Below are positions 24,099 to 31,405 of a stretch of 33,277 nt of DNA, one piece after another. Below the pieces are notes generated by a model, which saw nothing but the letters and a program-made list of their open reading frames with translations, was not told the DNA's origin and ran no database searches. This DNA comes from Candidatus Gastranaerophilales bacterium (GTDB lineage Bacteria; Cyanobacteriota; Vampirovibrionia; Gastranaerophilales; Gastranaerophilaceae), in contig CALVEJ010000016.1 of NCBI GenBank assembly GCA_944326535.1, forward strand, positions 1-33,277, in the 5' to 3' direction. A program made the position numbers and the translations under genes. Position 1 is the first letter of the stretch. Each line of letters starts with the position of its first letter.

Positions 24099-25730
24099 TT
24101 ATATCCAAGCCTTTTCTATTTCTTTTATACATTGCTGAATATATTTTATATCAATTTCATTGAGTTCTTTATTTGCCTTTCTGGCAAAGATAGAAGTGGC
24201 ATTTTTTATACTCTCGTATCTGTCTCTTTGAGAAAGGAAATATTGATACACGCTTTTTTTGATGTAATCAGTCAAAAAGTTTTCACGACAGGAAGAATCA
24301 TCTATAAGAGAATACAGTATAGATGATGCAACTGTCTCATTATCAAGTTTTGCCATATAAGCCGTCATTAAAAGTCTGTTATTCAATAGAGATGTTTGTG
24401 CAGAATCAAATATGAGCAGTTTGTTTTTCTGGATTTCAGAGCAAAAATATTGTGCATCACAAATTGTTTGGCTGACAATAGACTCCATCATCGAGGCAAA
24501 AGCTTCATTGTCATTTTTTTCAAAAAACCATCTGTCAAAATAGCCCTGCTCATATATTTGTTTCATTAAAAAATCGTTCAACTCTATTTTTTCAAGAGAC
24601 TGTCTCAAATCAAGTTCCTGATATAGAATATCATTTGTTATAGACTTCCATGCAATATATTCATAAGAGACTGATTCGTATTTAAGTCTTGTAATTTTTT
24701 CCGCATTTTCCATCAAGTATTTGCAAAAAGCGGCATCTGCTTCTATAACTTTGTTATTATTATAAAATTTTGTAACTATACGATCAAATTCCTGATCGGA
24801 AATTTCATTAAATCCAAAACAGTCAATTATCCCGTCAATATCATTCAAAACAAGGGAAAACATTTGAATAAAAGCACTTTCATTTTTTCTGGAAAAAATC
24901 AGACCAATATTTCCGTGTCCATCAGGCAGACTGAGATAGCATTTGTGCACAGGAGACTTTTCAAGAATTTTTTTGTAATAATCCTGTGTCATATCAGAAG
25001 AAACGCCTGAAAGTTTCAAAAGATTTAAACTTTTTTGTATATTTGCTTTTATTCTTGGATCTTCAACCATTTCAGAAAGTTTTACCAAAGCCGGATATGC
25101 CAGTTTTGATTTGCTTTCCCCGATTGCTTTTATTGCTGATTGAGACAAGTCGCTGTATGGATTTGACATAATAACAGGAACAAGAATATTTGTCAGATTA
25201 TCTCCGTCGTAATCCTGAGCCAAAGACGCAACCAGCATTTCTTTTTCTTCATCCGGAAGTGCATTCAAAAAATCCAAAAAATCTATCTGGGATTCGGGAT
25301 TTATTTTTGCATTTTCAAGCAGCTTTTCCGTATCAGCATCAATTATCTCATCAGGATTTTCAAAATAACTTATATATTCGTCGTAATTTACGTGTTTGCC
25401 TATCTCTCTTAAAAAGTTTACGACTTTTGCCTTTAGCGCATCACTGATTTTGGGATTAATTAAATCCTCAAAAAAAGCATTTTCCAGCATATCCTGAGAA
25501 AGCACCGTTCTTAACAGAAAGGAAATAATAAAATCTTTTGTCTCTGTATTTTCCTTTAAGAACTCTTTTTTCAAAATTTCAAGAACGGCAGCCTTGTCTT
25601 GGATTTTTGCCAGTTCTTCTACCTGGGCATCAACCTGCTGCCGGTTTTGTGCGGAGTTTAAAAGATTTGCAAGCACCGACAGAATTTTTGCTCTGATTTG
25701 AAGTTTATTTTCCTGAGGAGTTTCCTGCAT
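24099..25730 (-). CDS. HEAT-repeat-like helical protein
   Basis: 543 residues, nearly all helical. Residues about 20-240 look like HEAT-type helical hairpins (LVPVIMSNPYSDLSQSAIKA, IGESKSKLAYPALVKLSEMV, EDPRIKANIQKSLNLLKL). The C-terminal 300 residues (from about YYKKILEKSPVHKCYLSLPD) belong to no family I recognise. No signal peptide or membrane helix. Two ATGs are possible (25736 and 25730); the second has AAGGA 6 nt upstream and is chosen. It sits 9 bases after the zinc-finger gene and directly before ruvX, in one operon. Probably a protein-protein scaffold. Confidence 0.75.
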   Translation of the reverse strand: MQETPQENKLQIRAKILSVLANLLNSAQNRQQVDAQVEELAKIQDKAAVLEILKKEFLKENTETKDFIISFLLRTVLSQDMLENAFFEDLINPKISDALKAKVVNFLREIGKHVNYDEYISYFENPDEIIDADTEKLLENAKINPESQIDFLDFLNALPDEEKEMLVASLAQDYDGDNLTNILVPVIMSNPYSDLSQSAIKAIGESKSKLAYPALVKLSEMVEDPRIKANIQKSLNLLKLSGVSSDMTQDYYKKILEKSPVHKCYLSLPDGHGNIGLIFSRKNESAFIQMFSLVLNDIDGIIDCFGFNEISDQEFDRIVTKFYNNNKVIEADAAFCKYLMENAEKITRLKYESVSYEYIAWKSITNDILYQELDLRQSLEKIELNDFLMKQIYEQGYFDRWFFEKNDNEAFASMMESIVSQTICDAQYFCSEIQKNKLLIFDSAQTSLLNNRLLMTAYMAKLDNETVASSILYSLIDDSSCRENFLTDYIKKSVYQYFLSQRDRYESIKNATSIFARKANKELNEIDIKYIQQCIKEIEKAWI

Positions 25731-25739
25731 ACTCATTCC

Positions 25740-26021
25740 TTACTCTGCTTTTGTCCAAAAAGCATCCAAAATCTGCTGCGCTGCACCCGAGGGCATTCTA
25801 TCCTCCAAAATCAGGTATTGAACAGCAATCATAGTACACTCGGAACAAATATTTACTCCCGGACCTTTTACCATTTTCACAACCTCGGTATTCGGTCTTC
25901 CGCAAAAACTGCAGTAAACCGGAGTAAACGAGGCTGACTGTTCTTTGTCCTTTTCCTGTTTTTGAGAATTATCATCATGTTTTGCTCTTGAAAGCGAAAC
26001 TACCTTTTCATCATCTGACAT
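25740..26021 (-). CDS. Stand-alone ClpX-type C4 zinc-binding domain protein
   Basis: 93 residues. The C-terminal half matches the zinc-binding N-domain of ClpX: YCSFCGRPNTEVVKMVKGPG and NICSECTMIAVQYL, with Cys37, Cys40, Cys59 and Cys62. In ClpX this domain dimerises and recruits substrates and adaptors; here the AAA+ motor is absent and a 30-residue charged, disordered N-terminus precedes it. It may act as an adaptor or competitor for ClpXP, or be an independent zinc protein. AAGGAAAG lies upstream of the ATG. First gene of the leftward operon with the HEAT-like protein, RuvX and DUF1292. Confidence 0.85.
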   Translation of the reverse strand: MSDDEKVVSLSRAKHDDNSQKQEKDKEQSASFTPVYCSFCGRPNTEVVKMVKGPGVNICSECTMIAVQYLILEDRMPSGAAQQILDAFWTKAE

Positions 26022-26091
26022 TTTTTCTTTCCTTATAATATTTCCGCAGCCATTTTGAGATACGTTATCGCCCGATTTGACTACTTTGTTT

Positions 26092-26140
26092 ATTGTATCT
26101 TATTTTGATTTTGTTGCCAAATAATTAAATTTTGTATAAT
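26092..26140. promoter_or_regulatory. Overlapping divergent promoters
   Basis: Leftward: TTGGCA (26120-26115), 17 bases, TACAAT (26097-26092), for the zinc-finger operon. Rightward: TTGTTG (26111-26116), 18 bases, TATAAT (26135-26140), for the TPR lipoprotein and lgt. The two -35 boxes share bases, so the promoters should compete. 26022-26091 is the leftward leader. Confidence 0.65.
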
Positions 26141-26188
26141 ATGTATAGCATATCGATTAACTTAGAAGATTTGCAGATATTTTATATT

Positions 26189-26812
26189 ATGAAAAAAATT
26201 GTTTTATTAATTACTATACTGTTTGTTTCAGTAATAAGTACCGCTTGTATAAATAATCTGGCAGTGCAGGAATTAAACAATAAAGCAAAAGAATATATGG
26301 CTAACGGTGAAGTGGAAAAAGCTATTTGCCGTCTTCGCTCAAGTATTGATCTGGATACAAGCATTTTTGAAACACATTATAATCTTGGTGTGGCACTGAT
26401 TGAAAACAAAGAATTTGCGGAAGCACAAACTTCTTTGAAAAATGCTATACAGCTAAATCCCGACTATGCGGATTCTTACTATTCTCTGGCTGTAGCGTGT
26501 GAAGGAGAAGCAGATCAAATAGCAAACGGCACACAACAAAGCGAAGACAAAGAAGACATTGCACAACCGGAAGAAACGAATACAGAAAAAACACTTACAG
26601 AAGAACAAAAAACAAAAATTGTGGATTTGCTGAACTCTGCAATTGACAATTATAATAAATATTTGATAAAACAGCCTGAGTCCAAAGACAAAGACAAAAT
26701 TGAATCTCAAATTAATTATATAAACAGTGAAATAAAAAAATATAACCCGTCAAGAGACAACAGTCTCGCTGATGTAGAATCAACTGCATCTCAAACACAG
26801 GATGAAGATTAA
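26189..26812 (+). CDS. TPR-containing lipoprotein
   Basis: 207 residues. MKKIVLLITILFVSVISTAC is a lipoprotein-type signal peptide with the acceptor Cys20 (ISTAC; position -3 is Ser rather than the usual Leu/Val/Ile). Residues 30-115 hold two to three TPR units (THYNLGVALIENKEFAEAQT, SYYSLAVACEGEADQ), followed by an acidic Gln/Glu-rich linker and another helix pair. The frame is open upstream to 26132, but a perfect TATAAT lies at 26135, so the ATG at 26189 is the start. The stop overlaps the lgt start (TAATG). Confidence 0.85.
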   Translation: MKKIVLLITILFVSVISTACINNLAVQELNNKAKEYMANGEVEKAICRLRSSIDLDTSIFETHYNLGVALIENKEFAEAQTSLKNAIQLNPDYADSYYSLAVACEGEADQIANGTQQSEDKEDIAQPEETNTEKTLTEEQKTKIVDLLNSAIDNYNKYLIKQPESKDKDKIESQINYINSEIKKYNPSRDNSLADVESTASQTQDED

Positions 26813-27615
26813 TGATATCTCCTCCATCATCTGTAATCTTTAAGATTAACGGATTTGCCATACACTATTACGGACTGATAATGTTTTTCGCAATAATTGC
26901 CGGACTTTTTGTTATCAGATACGTTACAAAAAAATATTACAAAGATATTGATACAGAAATATTGCTGGATGTTTTGCCGGCAGTAATTCTATTCTCAATT
27001 ATCGGAGCACGGCTTTATTATGTCCTGATGGATTTTTCATACTATGCAAAATATCCGGCAGAGATTATAGCCGTATGGAACGGAGGAATGTCTATACACG
27101 GTGCCATTCTCGGCGGTATAATCTCAGGGCTGATTTTCTCAAAAATAAAACATTTCAGTTTTTTAAAATATGCGGATATCTTTCCGTATGGTCTTGCTAT
27201 CGGTCAGGCAATAGGACGCTTTGGCAACTATTTTAACTGCGAAGCCTTTGGAAAACCATGTGACATTCCGTTTTTAAAATTGTATATACCAATGACGCAC
27301 AGACCTTTCGGTTTTGAACAGTACGACTACTTTCATCCGGCATTTTTGTACGAATCAATATGGGATATATGCGTATTTTTAATCCTGTTTTTTGTTGTCA
27401 GAAGAATTGTATTAGCCAAAAAGCTTGGTGACGGAACGATTTTCTTTTCATATTTATTACTCTATTCATTCGGCAGAATTTTTGTTGAATGGTGCAGGAT
27501 TGACAGTGTAAAAAGTTTCTGGGGTGTACCGGTTGCTCAGATTGCAAGTATTTTTATTATCATTGCAAGTTTAGCGGCGCTTTTTATAATTAATAAAAGA
27601 AAAGGTAAGATATAG
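26812..27615 (+). CDS. lgt: Prolipoprotein diacylglyceryl transferase
   Basis: 267 residues, seven-segment membrane protein that transfers diacylglycerol from phosphatidylglycerol to the lipobox cysteine of prolipoproteins. The signature GRFGNYFNCEAFG (about 138-150) with the essential Arg, the N-terminal HYYGL and the C-terminal HPAFLYE and FGRIFVEW patterns are typical. The ATG overlaps the stop of the preceding lipoprotein gene by one base. The gene's last codons form the left arm of the terminator. Confidence 0.95.
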   Translation: MISPPSSVIFKINGFAIHYYGLIMFFAIIAGLFVIRYVTKKYYKDIDTEILLDVLPAVILFSIIGARLYYVLMDFSYYAKYPAEIIAVWNGGMSIHGAILGGIISGLIFSKIKHFSFLKYADIFPYGLAIGQAIGRFGNYFNCEAFGKPCDIPFLKLYIPMTHRPFGFEQYDYFHPAFLYESIWDICVFLILFFVVRRIVLAKKLGDGTIFFSYLLLYSFGRIFVEWCRIDSVKSFWGVPVAQIASIFIIIASLAALFIINKRKGKI

Positions 27616-27631
27616 AGTCTTACCTTTTTTT
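27601..27631 (+). terminator. Terminator overlapping the lgt stop codon
   Basis: AAAGGTAAGA/TCTTACCTTT (27601-27610 with 27618-27627), 7-base loop that contains the TAG stop at 27613, T tail to 27631. Confidence 0.88.
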
Positions 27632-27661
27632 ATATTGTAATAGATGTAGTGTATTTTCTGT

Positions 27662-29500
27662 TTAAAAATATTCCGGCATCGGAGATACATAAAGTTCATT
27701 AAATCCAAGATAGTTGCCCATCGGAGGCTGCATATACATATTGAAAGAGTTGTTTGCAGCAGGGTTGTATTGGTTATTTACACTATAAGCACCGTTTGCT
27801 CCTTGTTGTGTAATAGCTGCATCATTTTGAGCATTTTGCGCTTCAAGAGCCTGAAGATAATTCTGCATTTCTGCTGCGTTTGCAAATCCCAAAGACTGAG
27901 CATAAAGATCATCTTGTGTAAGCTGAACATCAGGGTTTTTGTCTCTGGTTGCTAGGTATACAGAGCCAGCTGCAACACCTGTTGTTTTCATTGTGTTTTT
28001 GACTGCCGGCATATATGAGTATCTTCTAAGAGCAGCTTCGCTTGATTTCAATCCGTTTTGTACCACATTTTGAAGAAGATCTTTGTGCGGAATTTTTACG
28101 CCATTTTGTTCCATTGCTGCAATCTGATCTTTTGTTAGATTCAATCTTTCAATATTTTCACGTAAATTAATACCTCTTAAATCTTTGCTTTTAATTGCAT
28201 TTAAAATTTCATCATTGATTTTAATAATATCTTTTATCTTTATTGAATTGCCATAACCGTCTGAAATTAAGATTTCCGGATCAAGTTTTTTCAATTCAGT
28301 ACGTAATTTGGCATAAATTCTTTGCTGTGTTTTCAAATCGAACGGTAGTTGTTTTGAAACATTATTCAATTTATATCTTTCTGCGTACAATTTTGCTCTG
28401 AGAGAACTGATTTCTGAATTGATTTCGGACATTCTTGCTGTTGAAGGATTGTTTAATGCCTCATCATTTAATTTATTAATTTGTTTTTCAAGCTCTGCAA
28501 TGTTTTTGTTCAGCTTTTTAGATGTTTTGTCAACATAAGCTTTTAAACCGTTCTCTACAGAGAATGTCTTTTGCAAATTATGTTGCATTGTGTTAGTCCA
28601 GTATGATTTAACCTGAGATGTAGCATCCAGAGGGTGTCTGAGTGCTTTTGCTCCGTCATATAGCCCCTTGCCTGCTATTGTGAAAGAATCTTTTGTTGCA
28701 ACAAGTGCATCTTTAGTAGATTTTACGGCGTTGCCTGCAGCATTTGATACTTTAGTCCAAACACCGGTTGAAGCGCTGCTGCCAATTTGATGTGAAGCCG
28801 GTACTGTTGGCTGTGCTGGTGCAGCAGCTGTCGGCGCCTTTCCGGCTGCCTTCATAGCACCTTTGGCACCGGCGATTGAAGTTACAACAGCCGTTGTACC
28901 GCTGCCGATACTCTGCCATGCAAGTTCTGCATCTGCATCAGTTTTTGCTGTAGCAGCTTTATATATACCTTTTCCTGTTTGTACAGCACCTATTGTAGCA
29001 CCTGCAGCGACAAGGAAAGGAGCTGCAGCACCGCCTGTAGCAACGCACAATACTGTTGCACCTGCGGCAACTGCTACTGTTGTCAATGTACGTTTGAGAC
29101 TGAACTTGCCGTTTTCATCACAGACCATGCCTGTGAAGAATTTTCCGACGCCTTTCATAAAGTTTTTAAATTTTTTCTTGCCGCTGATTTTACCGTCATC
29201 AACCAGATCTTTCGGGTGAACATTCTCCTGTCCCTGAACCTGTGTATTATTGACTGTAACCTGATCAACCGGCAGCTGATGAGCAGGTATTGCCTGCGAT
29301 ACATTAGCATTAGCATTAGCATTAGCTTGAGCTTGAGTTGCAGCTGCCTGCTGTTGTGCCTGCTGCGCCTGTACCATAGCATTTTGTTGTTCAAACATTG
29401 CCTGTTGCTGCTGCATTGCATTTTGCATCATCATATACATATACTGCATGTATAATGGATTGCTTGTGTAGTTTGATGGTAATCCGAATGGTGAACCCAT
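27662..29500 (-). CDS. Large Q/N/A-rich protein with Gly/Ala hydrophobic segment
   Basis: 612 residues, not recognised. The first 90 residues are Met/Gln/Ala/Asn-rich with runs (MQQQQAMFEQQNAM, ANANANAN, the latter from an exact 6-base tandem repeat). Residues about 105-130 are basic (SGKKKFKNFMKGVGKFFTGM), then a Gly/Ala/Val-rich hydrophobic stretch (TTVAVAAGATVLCVATGGAAAPFLVAAGATIG) that could span a membrane twice, then Ala-rich linker, a long charged coiled-coil region (about 310-400), and a Q/N-rich tail. No signal peptide. AGGAAG lies 5-6 nt before the ATG. Composition resembles secreted or envelope-associated effectors, but this is only an impression. Confidence 0.75.
   Translation of the reverse strand: MGSPFGLPSNYTSNPLYMQYMYMMMQNAMQQQQAMFEQQNAMVQAQQAQQQAAATQAQANANANANVSQAIPAHQLPVDQVTVNNTQVQGQENVHPKDLVDDGKISGKKKFKNFMKGVGKFFTGMVCDENGKFSLKRTLTTVAVAAGATVLCVATGGAAAPFLVAAGATIGAVQTGKGIYKAATAKTDADAELAWQSIGSGTTAVVTSIAGAKGAMKAAGKAPTAAAPAQPTVPASHQIGSSASTGVWTKVSNAAGNAVKSTKDALVATKDSFTIAGKGLYDGAKALRHPLDATSQVKSYWTNTMQHNLQKTFSVENGLKAYVDKTSKKLNKNIAELEKQINKLNDEALNNPSTARMSEINSEISSLRAKLYAERYKLNNVSKQLPFDLKTQQRIYAKLRTELKKLDPEILISDGYGNSIKIKDIIKINDEILNAIKSKDLRGINLRENIERLNLTKDQIAAMEQNGVKIPHKDLLQNVVQNGLKSSEAALRRYSYMPAVKNTMKTTGVAAGSVYLATRDKNPDVQLTQDDLYAQSLGFANAAEMQNYLQALEAQNAQNDAAITQQGANGAYSVNNQYNPAANNSFNMYMQPPMGNYLGFNELYVSPMPEYF
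29303..29326. repeat. Four tandem copies of ATTAGC inside the Q/N/A-rich gene
   Basis: A perfect 6-base unit repeated four times, in frame, encoding alternating Ala-Asn. Such tracts can change copy number without a frameshift. Confidence 0.8.
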
Positions 29501-29571
29501 TTTTTCTTCCTCTTTTCTAAAATTCCCCGTAAAAAAGTAATCTTAATTTCCCTTATTAAAATAAAAACTTT

Positions 29572-29591
29572 TTGTCACGAGAAATTGACAA
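29572..29591. promoter_or_regulatory. Inverted repeat upstream of the Q/N/A-rich gene
   Basis: TTGTCA, 8 bases, TGACAA (29572-29577 with 29586-29591), about 72 bases before the start at 29500. It could be an operator. No confident -10/-35 pair is seen beside it. Confidence 0.3.
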
Positions 29592-29687
29592 ACAATAACA
29601 CAATGTTAAAATTTGTTAACAAAGACCTTCTGAGAAAGAAAAACAAAAATTTCTATAATGATAAACCTCTATTTACGGCAATCATTT

Positions 29688-30128
29688 TTACCAACAAGAG
29701 CCCACAGAACCTGCACCGCAGACTTTTCCGTTTATCCAGATAGCGTATTCCAATTCTGTGTTTTTGAAATTTGTATTCTTTATATTTGCATTCAGCAGGG
29801 AGGATTCTTCAAGGTCGGCATTTTCAAAATCGGCGTCTTCAAGATTTGCATTTTCAAATGAAGCTTTCTCTATGTCCGCACCTTTGAAATTTGCACCTTT
29901 AAGATTTGCACCTTTAAAATTTGCTTTGTCCAGTTTTGCTTTTTCAAAATTGAAACCCGCCAAATTCATTCCAGAAAAATTATATTTTTCAAAGCAAGCT
30001 CTTTGATAATCCTTTACTTTTATGTCAAACCGAATTTGTCTTTCATCATCGTTGTCATCTGCTTTTACGACTACAGATGAGGAAAGGAAGATGATAATGA
30101 ATAAAGCAAACAAAATTTTCTTTTTCAT
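29688..30128 (-). CDS. Secreted pentapeptide-repeat protein
   Basis: 146 residues. MKKKILFALFIIIFLSSSVVV followed by KADD is a signal peptide. Residues about 50-130 are pentapeptide repeats of the A(D/N)LXX/A(N/D)FXX kind (LAGFNFEKAKL, ANFKGANLKGANFKGADIEK, NLEDADFENADLEE), which fold as a right-handed quadrilateral beta-helix. The C-terminus has two Cys (VCGAGSVGSCW), possibly disulfide-bonded in the periplasm. A longer frame to 30233 overlaps the upstream gene and is rejected: ATG at 30128 has AAAGGAG 6 nt before it. Second gene after the barrel protein (25-base gap). Confidence 0.85.
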   Translation of the reverse strand: MKKKILFALFIIIFLSSSVVVKADDNDDERQIRFDIKVKDYQRACFEKYNFSGMNLAGFNFEKAKLDKANFKGANLKGANFKGADIEKASFENANLEDADFENADLEESSLLNANIKNTNFKNTELEYAIWINGKVCGAGSVGSCW

Positions 30129-30153
30129 ATATACTCCTTTGACCTTTATTTTA

Positions 30154-30876
30154 TTATAGCGCATCTTTCTCTTCTTTTTTAGGCAGCTCGATAACTTTTC
30201 CCAAATATTTCGAAATTGATACAGAAAAAGCAACCCTGTCTTCCTGATTGTTGGGTATTATTACCGCTGTTGTGATTGATGTTGTCGGCTCCGGTCTTAT
30301 CTTGAAGCCAGCAGCAAACGATCCCCATGATTCACTTCGGGAAACCCAATCAGCGACAATACGAAGTTTGTTTGGAATAATCGTCTGGTCAATACCAATC
30401 ATTGCCCCCGTAAGAGTCGGAAATTGCCCCTGTCCTCCTACAAATCCTCCGGCTGCCAGCGTAGTTCTAGTTTCTCTGATAAGATAAGAACCATGTGCGT
30501 ATATCATACTGTCAGGTTTTGTTCCCTCTGTAAGAGACGGAGAAATAGAGCCACCCACTGTTATTCTTGCAGAGCGTTTTATGCGAAAAACTTTTTTAGC
30601 CGTGATATTCATTTTTACGCTTGTTTTGTCTTCAATTGTTGTTCCTGCCCCTACTGAAATTTCAGTATCCTTGCCGGTACCAACTATAACCTGCGGTGTT
30701 AATGATACAAAACCGTCAGGGCCAAACGGCGAAAATCTGTTTGACTGTTTGAGAATAACTTCTCCACCCGGAATAACGTCTGATGATGGCATTGTGATTA
30801 TTGTCTGCTGAGCATATACAGACGTACCGGTATAAAAAATTCCTAAAAGTACAAGTATTGTAAGAAATTTTCGCAT
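30154..30876 (-). CDS. Exported protein, candidate outer-membrane beta-barrel
   Basis: 240 residues. A signal peptide (MRKFLTILVLLGIFYTGTSV, then YAQQ) is followed by a region of alternating polar/apolar residues with many Gly and Thr, giving about ten short strands (VSLTPQVIVGTGKDTEISVG, ITVGGSISPS, LAAGGFVGGQG, LRIVADWVSRSESWG, FAAGFKIRPE, VAFSVSISKYLG), as in small outer-membrane barrels. The specific family is not recognised. The ATG has no ribosome box; a -10 element ends 6 bases before it, so the message is probably leaderless. The pentapeptide-repeat gene follows. Confidence 0.75.
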   Translation of the reverse strand: MRKFLTILVLLGIFYTGTSVYAQQTIITMPSSDVIPGGEVILKQSNRFSPFGPDGFVSLTPQVIVGTGKDTEISVGAGTTIEDKTSVKMNITAKKVFRIKRSARITVGGSISPSLTEGTKPDSMIYAHGSYLIRETRTTLAAGGFVGGQGQFPTLTGAMIGIDQTIIPNKLRIVADWVSRSESWGSFAAGFKIRPEPTTSITTAVIIPNNQEDRVAFSVSISKYLGKVIELPKKEEKDAL

Positions 30877-30882
30877 TTGTAC

Positions 30883-30911
30883 ATTATGATAGAAACAATA
30901 TGTATTGTAAA
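30883..30911 (-). promoter_or_regulatory. Promoter of the barrel/pentapeptide operon, leaderless type
   Basis: Read leftward: TTTACA (30911-30906), 17 bases, CATAAT (30888-30883), then 6 bases and the ATG at 30876. Transcription should begin at or next to the A of the ATG. Confidence 0.6.
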
Positions 30912-30927
30912 TCCTTGTTTTAAAGAT

Positions 30928-30982
30928 ATAAAAAAAGTATCTCCGGCCTTGCCTTTGAGATACTTGAATTAATAACCTTTCA
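30928..30982 (-). ncRNA. Candidate small RNA 2 (about 55 nt)
   Basis: Promoter TTGATT (31017-31012), 17-base spacer, TATAAT (30994-30989). About 17 bases after the predicted start comes a hairpin AAGTATCTC/GAGATACTT (30965-30957 with 30943-30935) with an inner GGC/GCC, then a T tract. No reading frame of use lies between (ATG AAA GGT TAT TAA only). It ends 50 bases before the barrel gene, which has its own promoter. It could also be a terminator plus leader peptide unit. Confidence 0.5.
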
Positions 30983-31066
30983 TATATAATTATAGAAATT
31001 TTTTTCTAATTAATCAATAAAATAATTCGCATTGTAAACATAATATAAGAGGTAATATTTTTAGAC

Positions 31067-31169
31067 AAAAAAAACGAGGGGTTTTGTAATTTCTCCTACA
31101 TTTTTCAATGTATTTGATTTTACGTTCCAACCCTCGTAAGGTTTTTACACTAGCCGAAACATTAATAAC
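31067..31169 (-). ncRNA. Candidate small RNA 1 (about 100 nt)
   Basis: Promoter TTGCAT (31204-31199), 17-base spacer, TATAAT (31181-31176). The predicted transcript of about 100 nt has a basal stem ACGAGGG/CCCTCGT (31137-31131 with 31080-31074) enclosing a perfect hairpin TACATT-GAAA-AATGTA (31112-31097, GNRA loop) and ends in eight T (31074-31067). No reading frame of note and no riboswitch family recognised. The rest of 30967-31400 is AT-rich spacer with the ribF promoter at its end. Confidence 0.6.
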
Positions 31170-31370
31170 ATTATAATTATAACACTTATTTTAAGAATAT
31201 GCAAATAATAGGATGTGTTTGTTAATCTTTATTACGTTTTCTTAATATTTAAAAAGTCTTGATACACAGTCGTTTTCGAAATATTAAGTGTAAAAATGTT
31301 ACAATTTTAGTTATAATCTATATATATTCAGGAAAAATATCACAATTTAAGACTAAGAAATATAAATTTA

Positions 31371-31399
31371 TTGAAAATATTCACTGATTTTCTTAATAT
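31371..31399 (+). promoter_or_regulatory. Promoter of ribF, leaderless type
   Basis: TTGAAA (31371-31376), 17 bases, TAATAT (31394-31399), then 6 bases and the ATG at 31406. An ATG at 31400 directly adjoins the -10 box and would lie upstream of the transcription start, so 31406 is taken as the start. Confidence 0.6.
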
Positions 31400-31405
31400 A
31401 TGTCT

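Noticed and set aside
26132..26188. Upstream extension of the TPR lipoprotein
   Set aside because: A perfect -10 box lies at 26135-26140 inside it, and the signal peptide begins at 26189.
30129..30233. Upstream extension of the pentapeptide-repeat gene
   Set aside because: It would run into the barrel gene and bury the signal peptide; AAAGGAG precedes the ATG at 30128.
31205..31405. FMN riboswitch before ribF (and before ribH at 32330-32601)
   Set aside because: The conserved FMN aptamer blocks were looked for and not found in either leader; ribF also appears leaderless.
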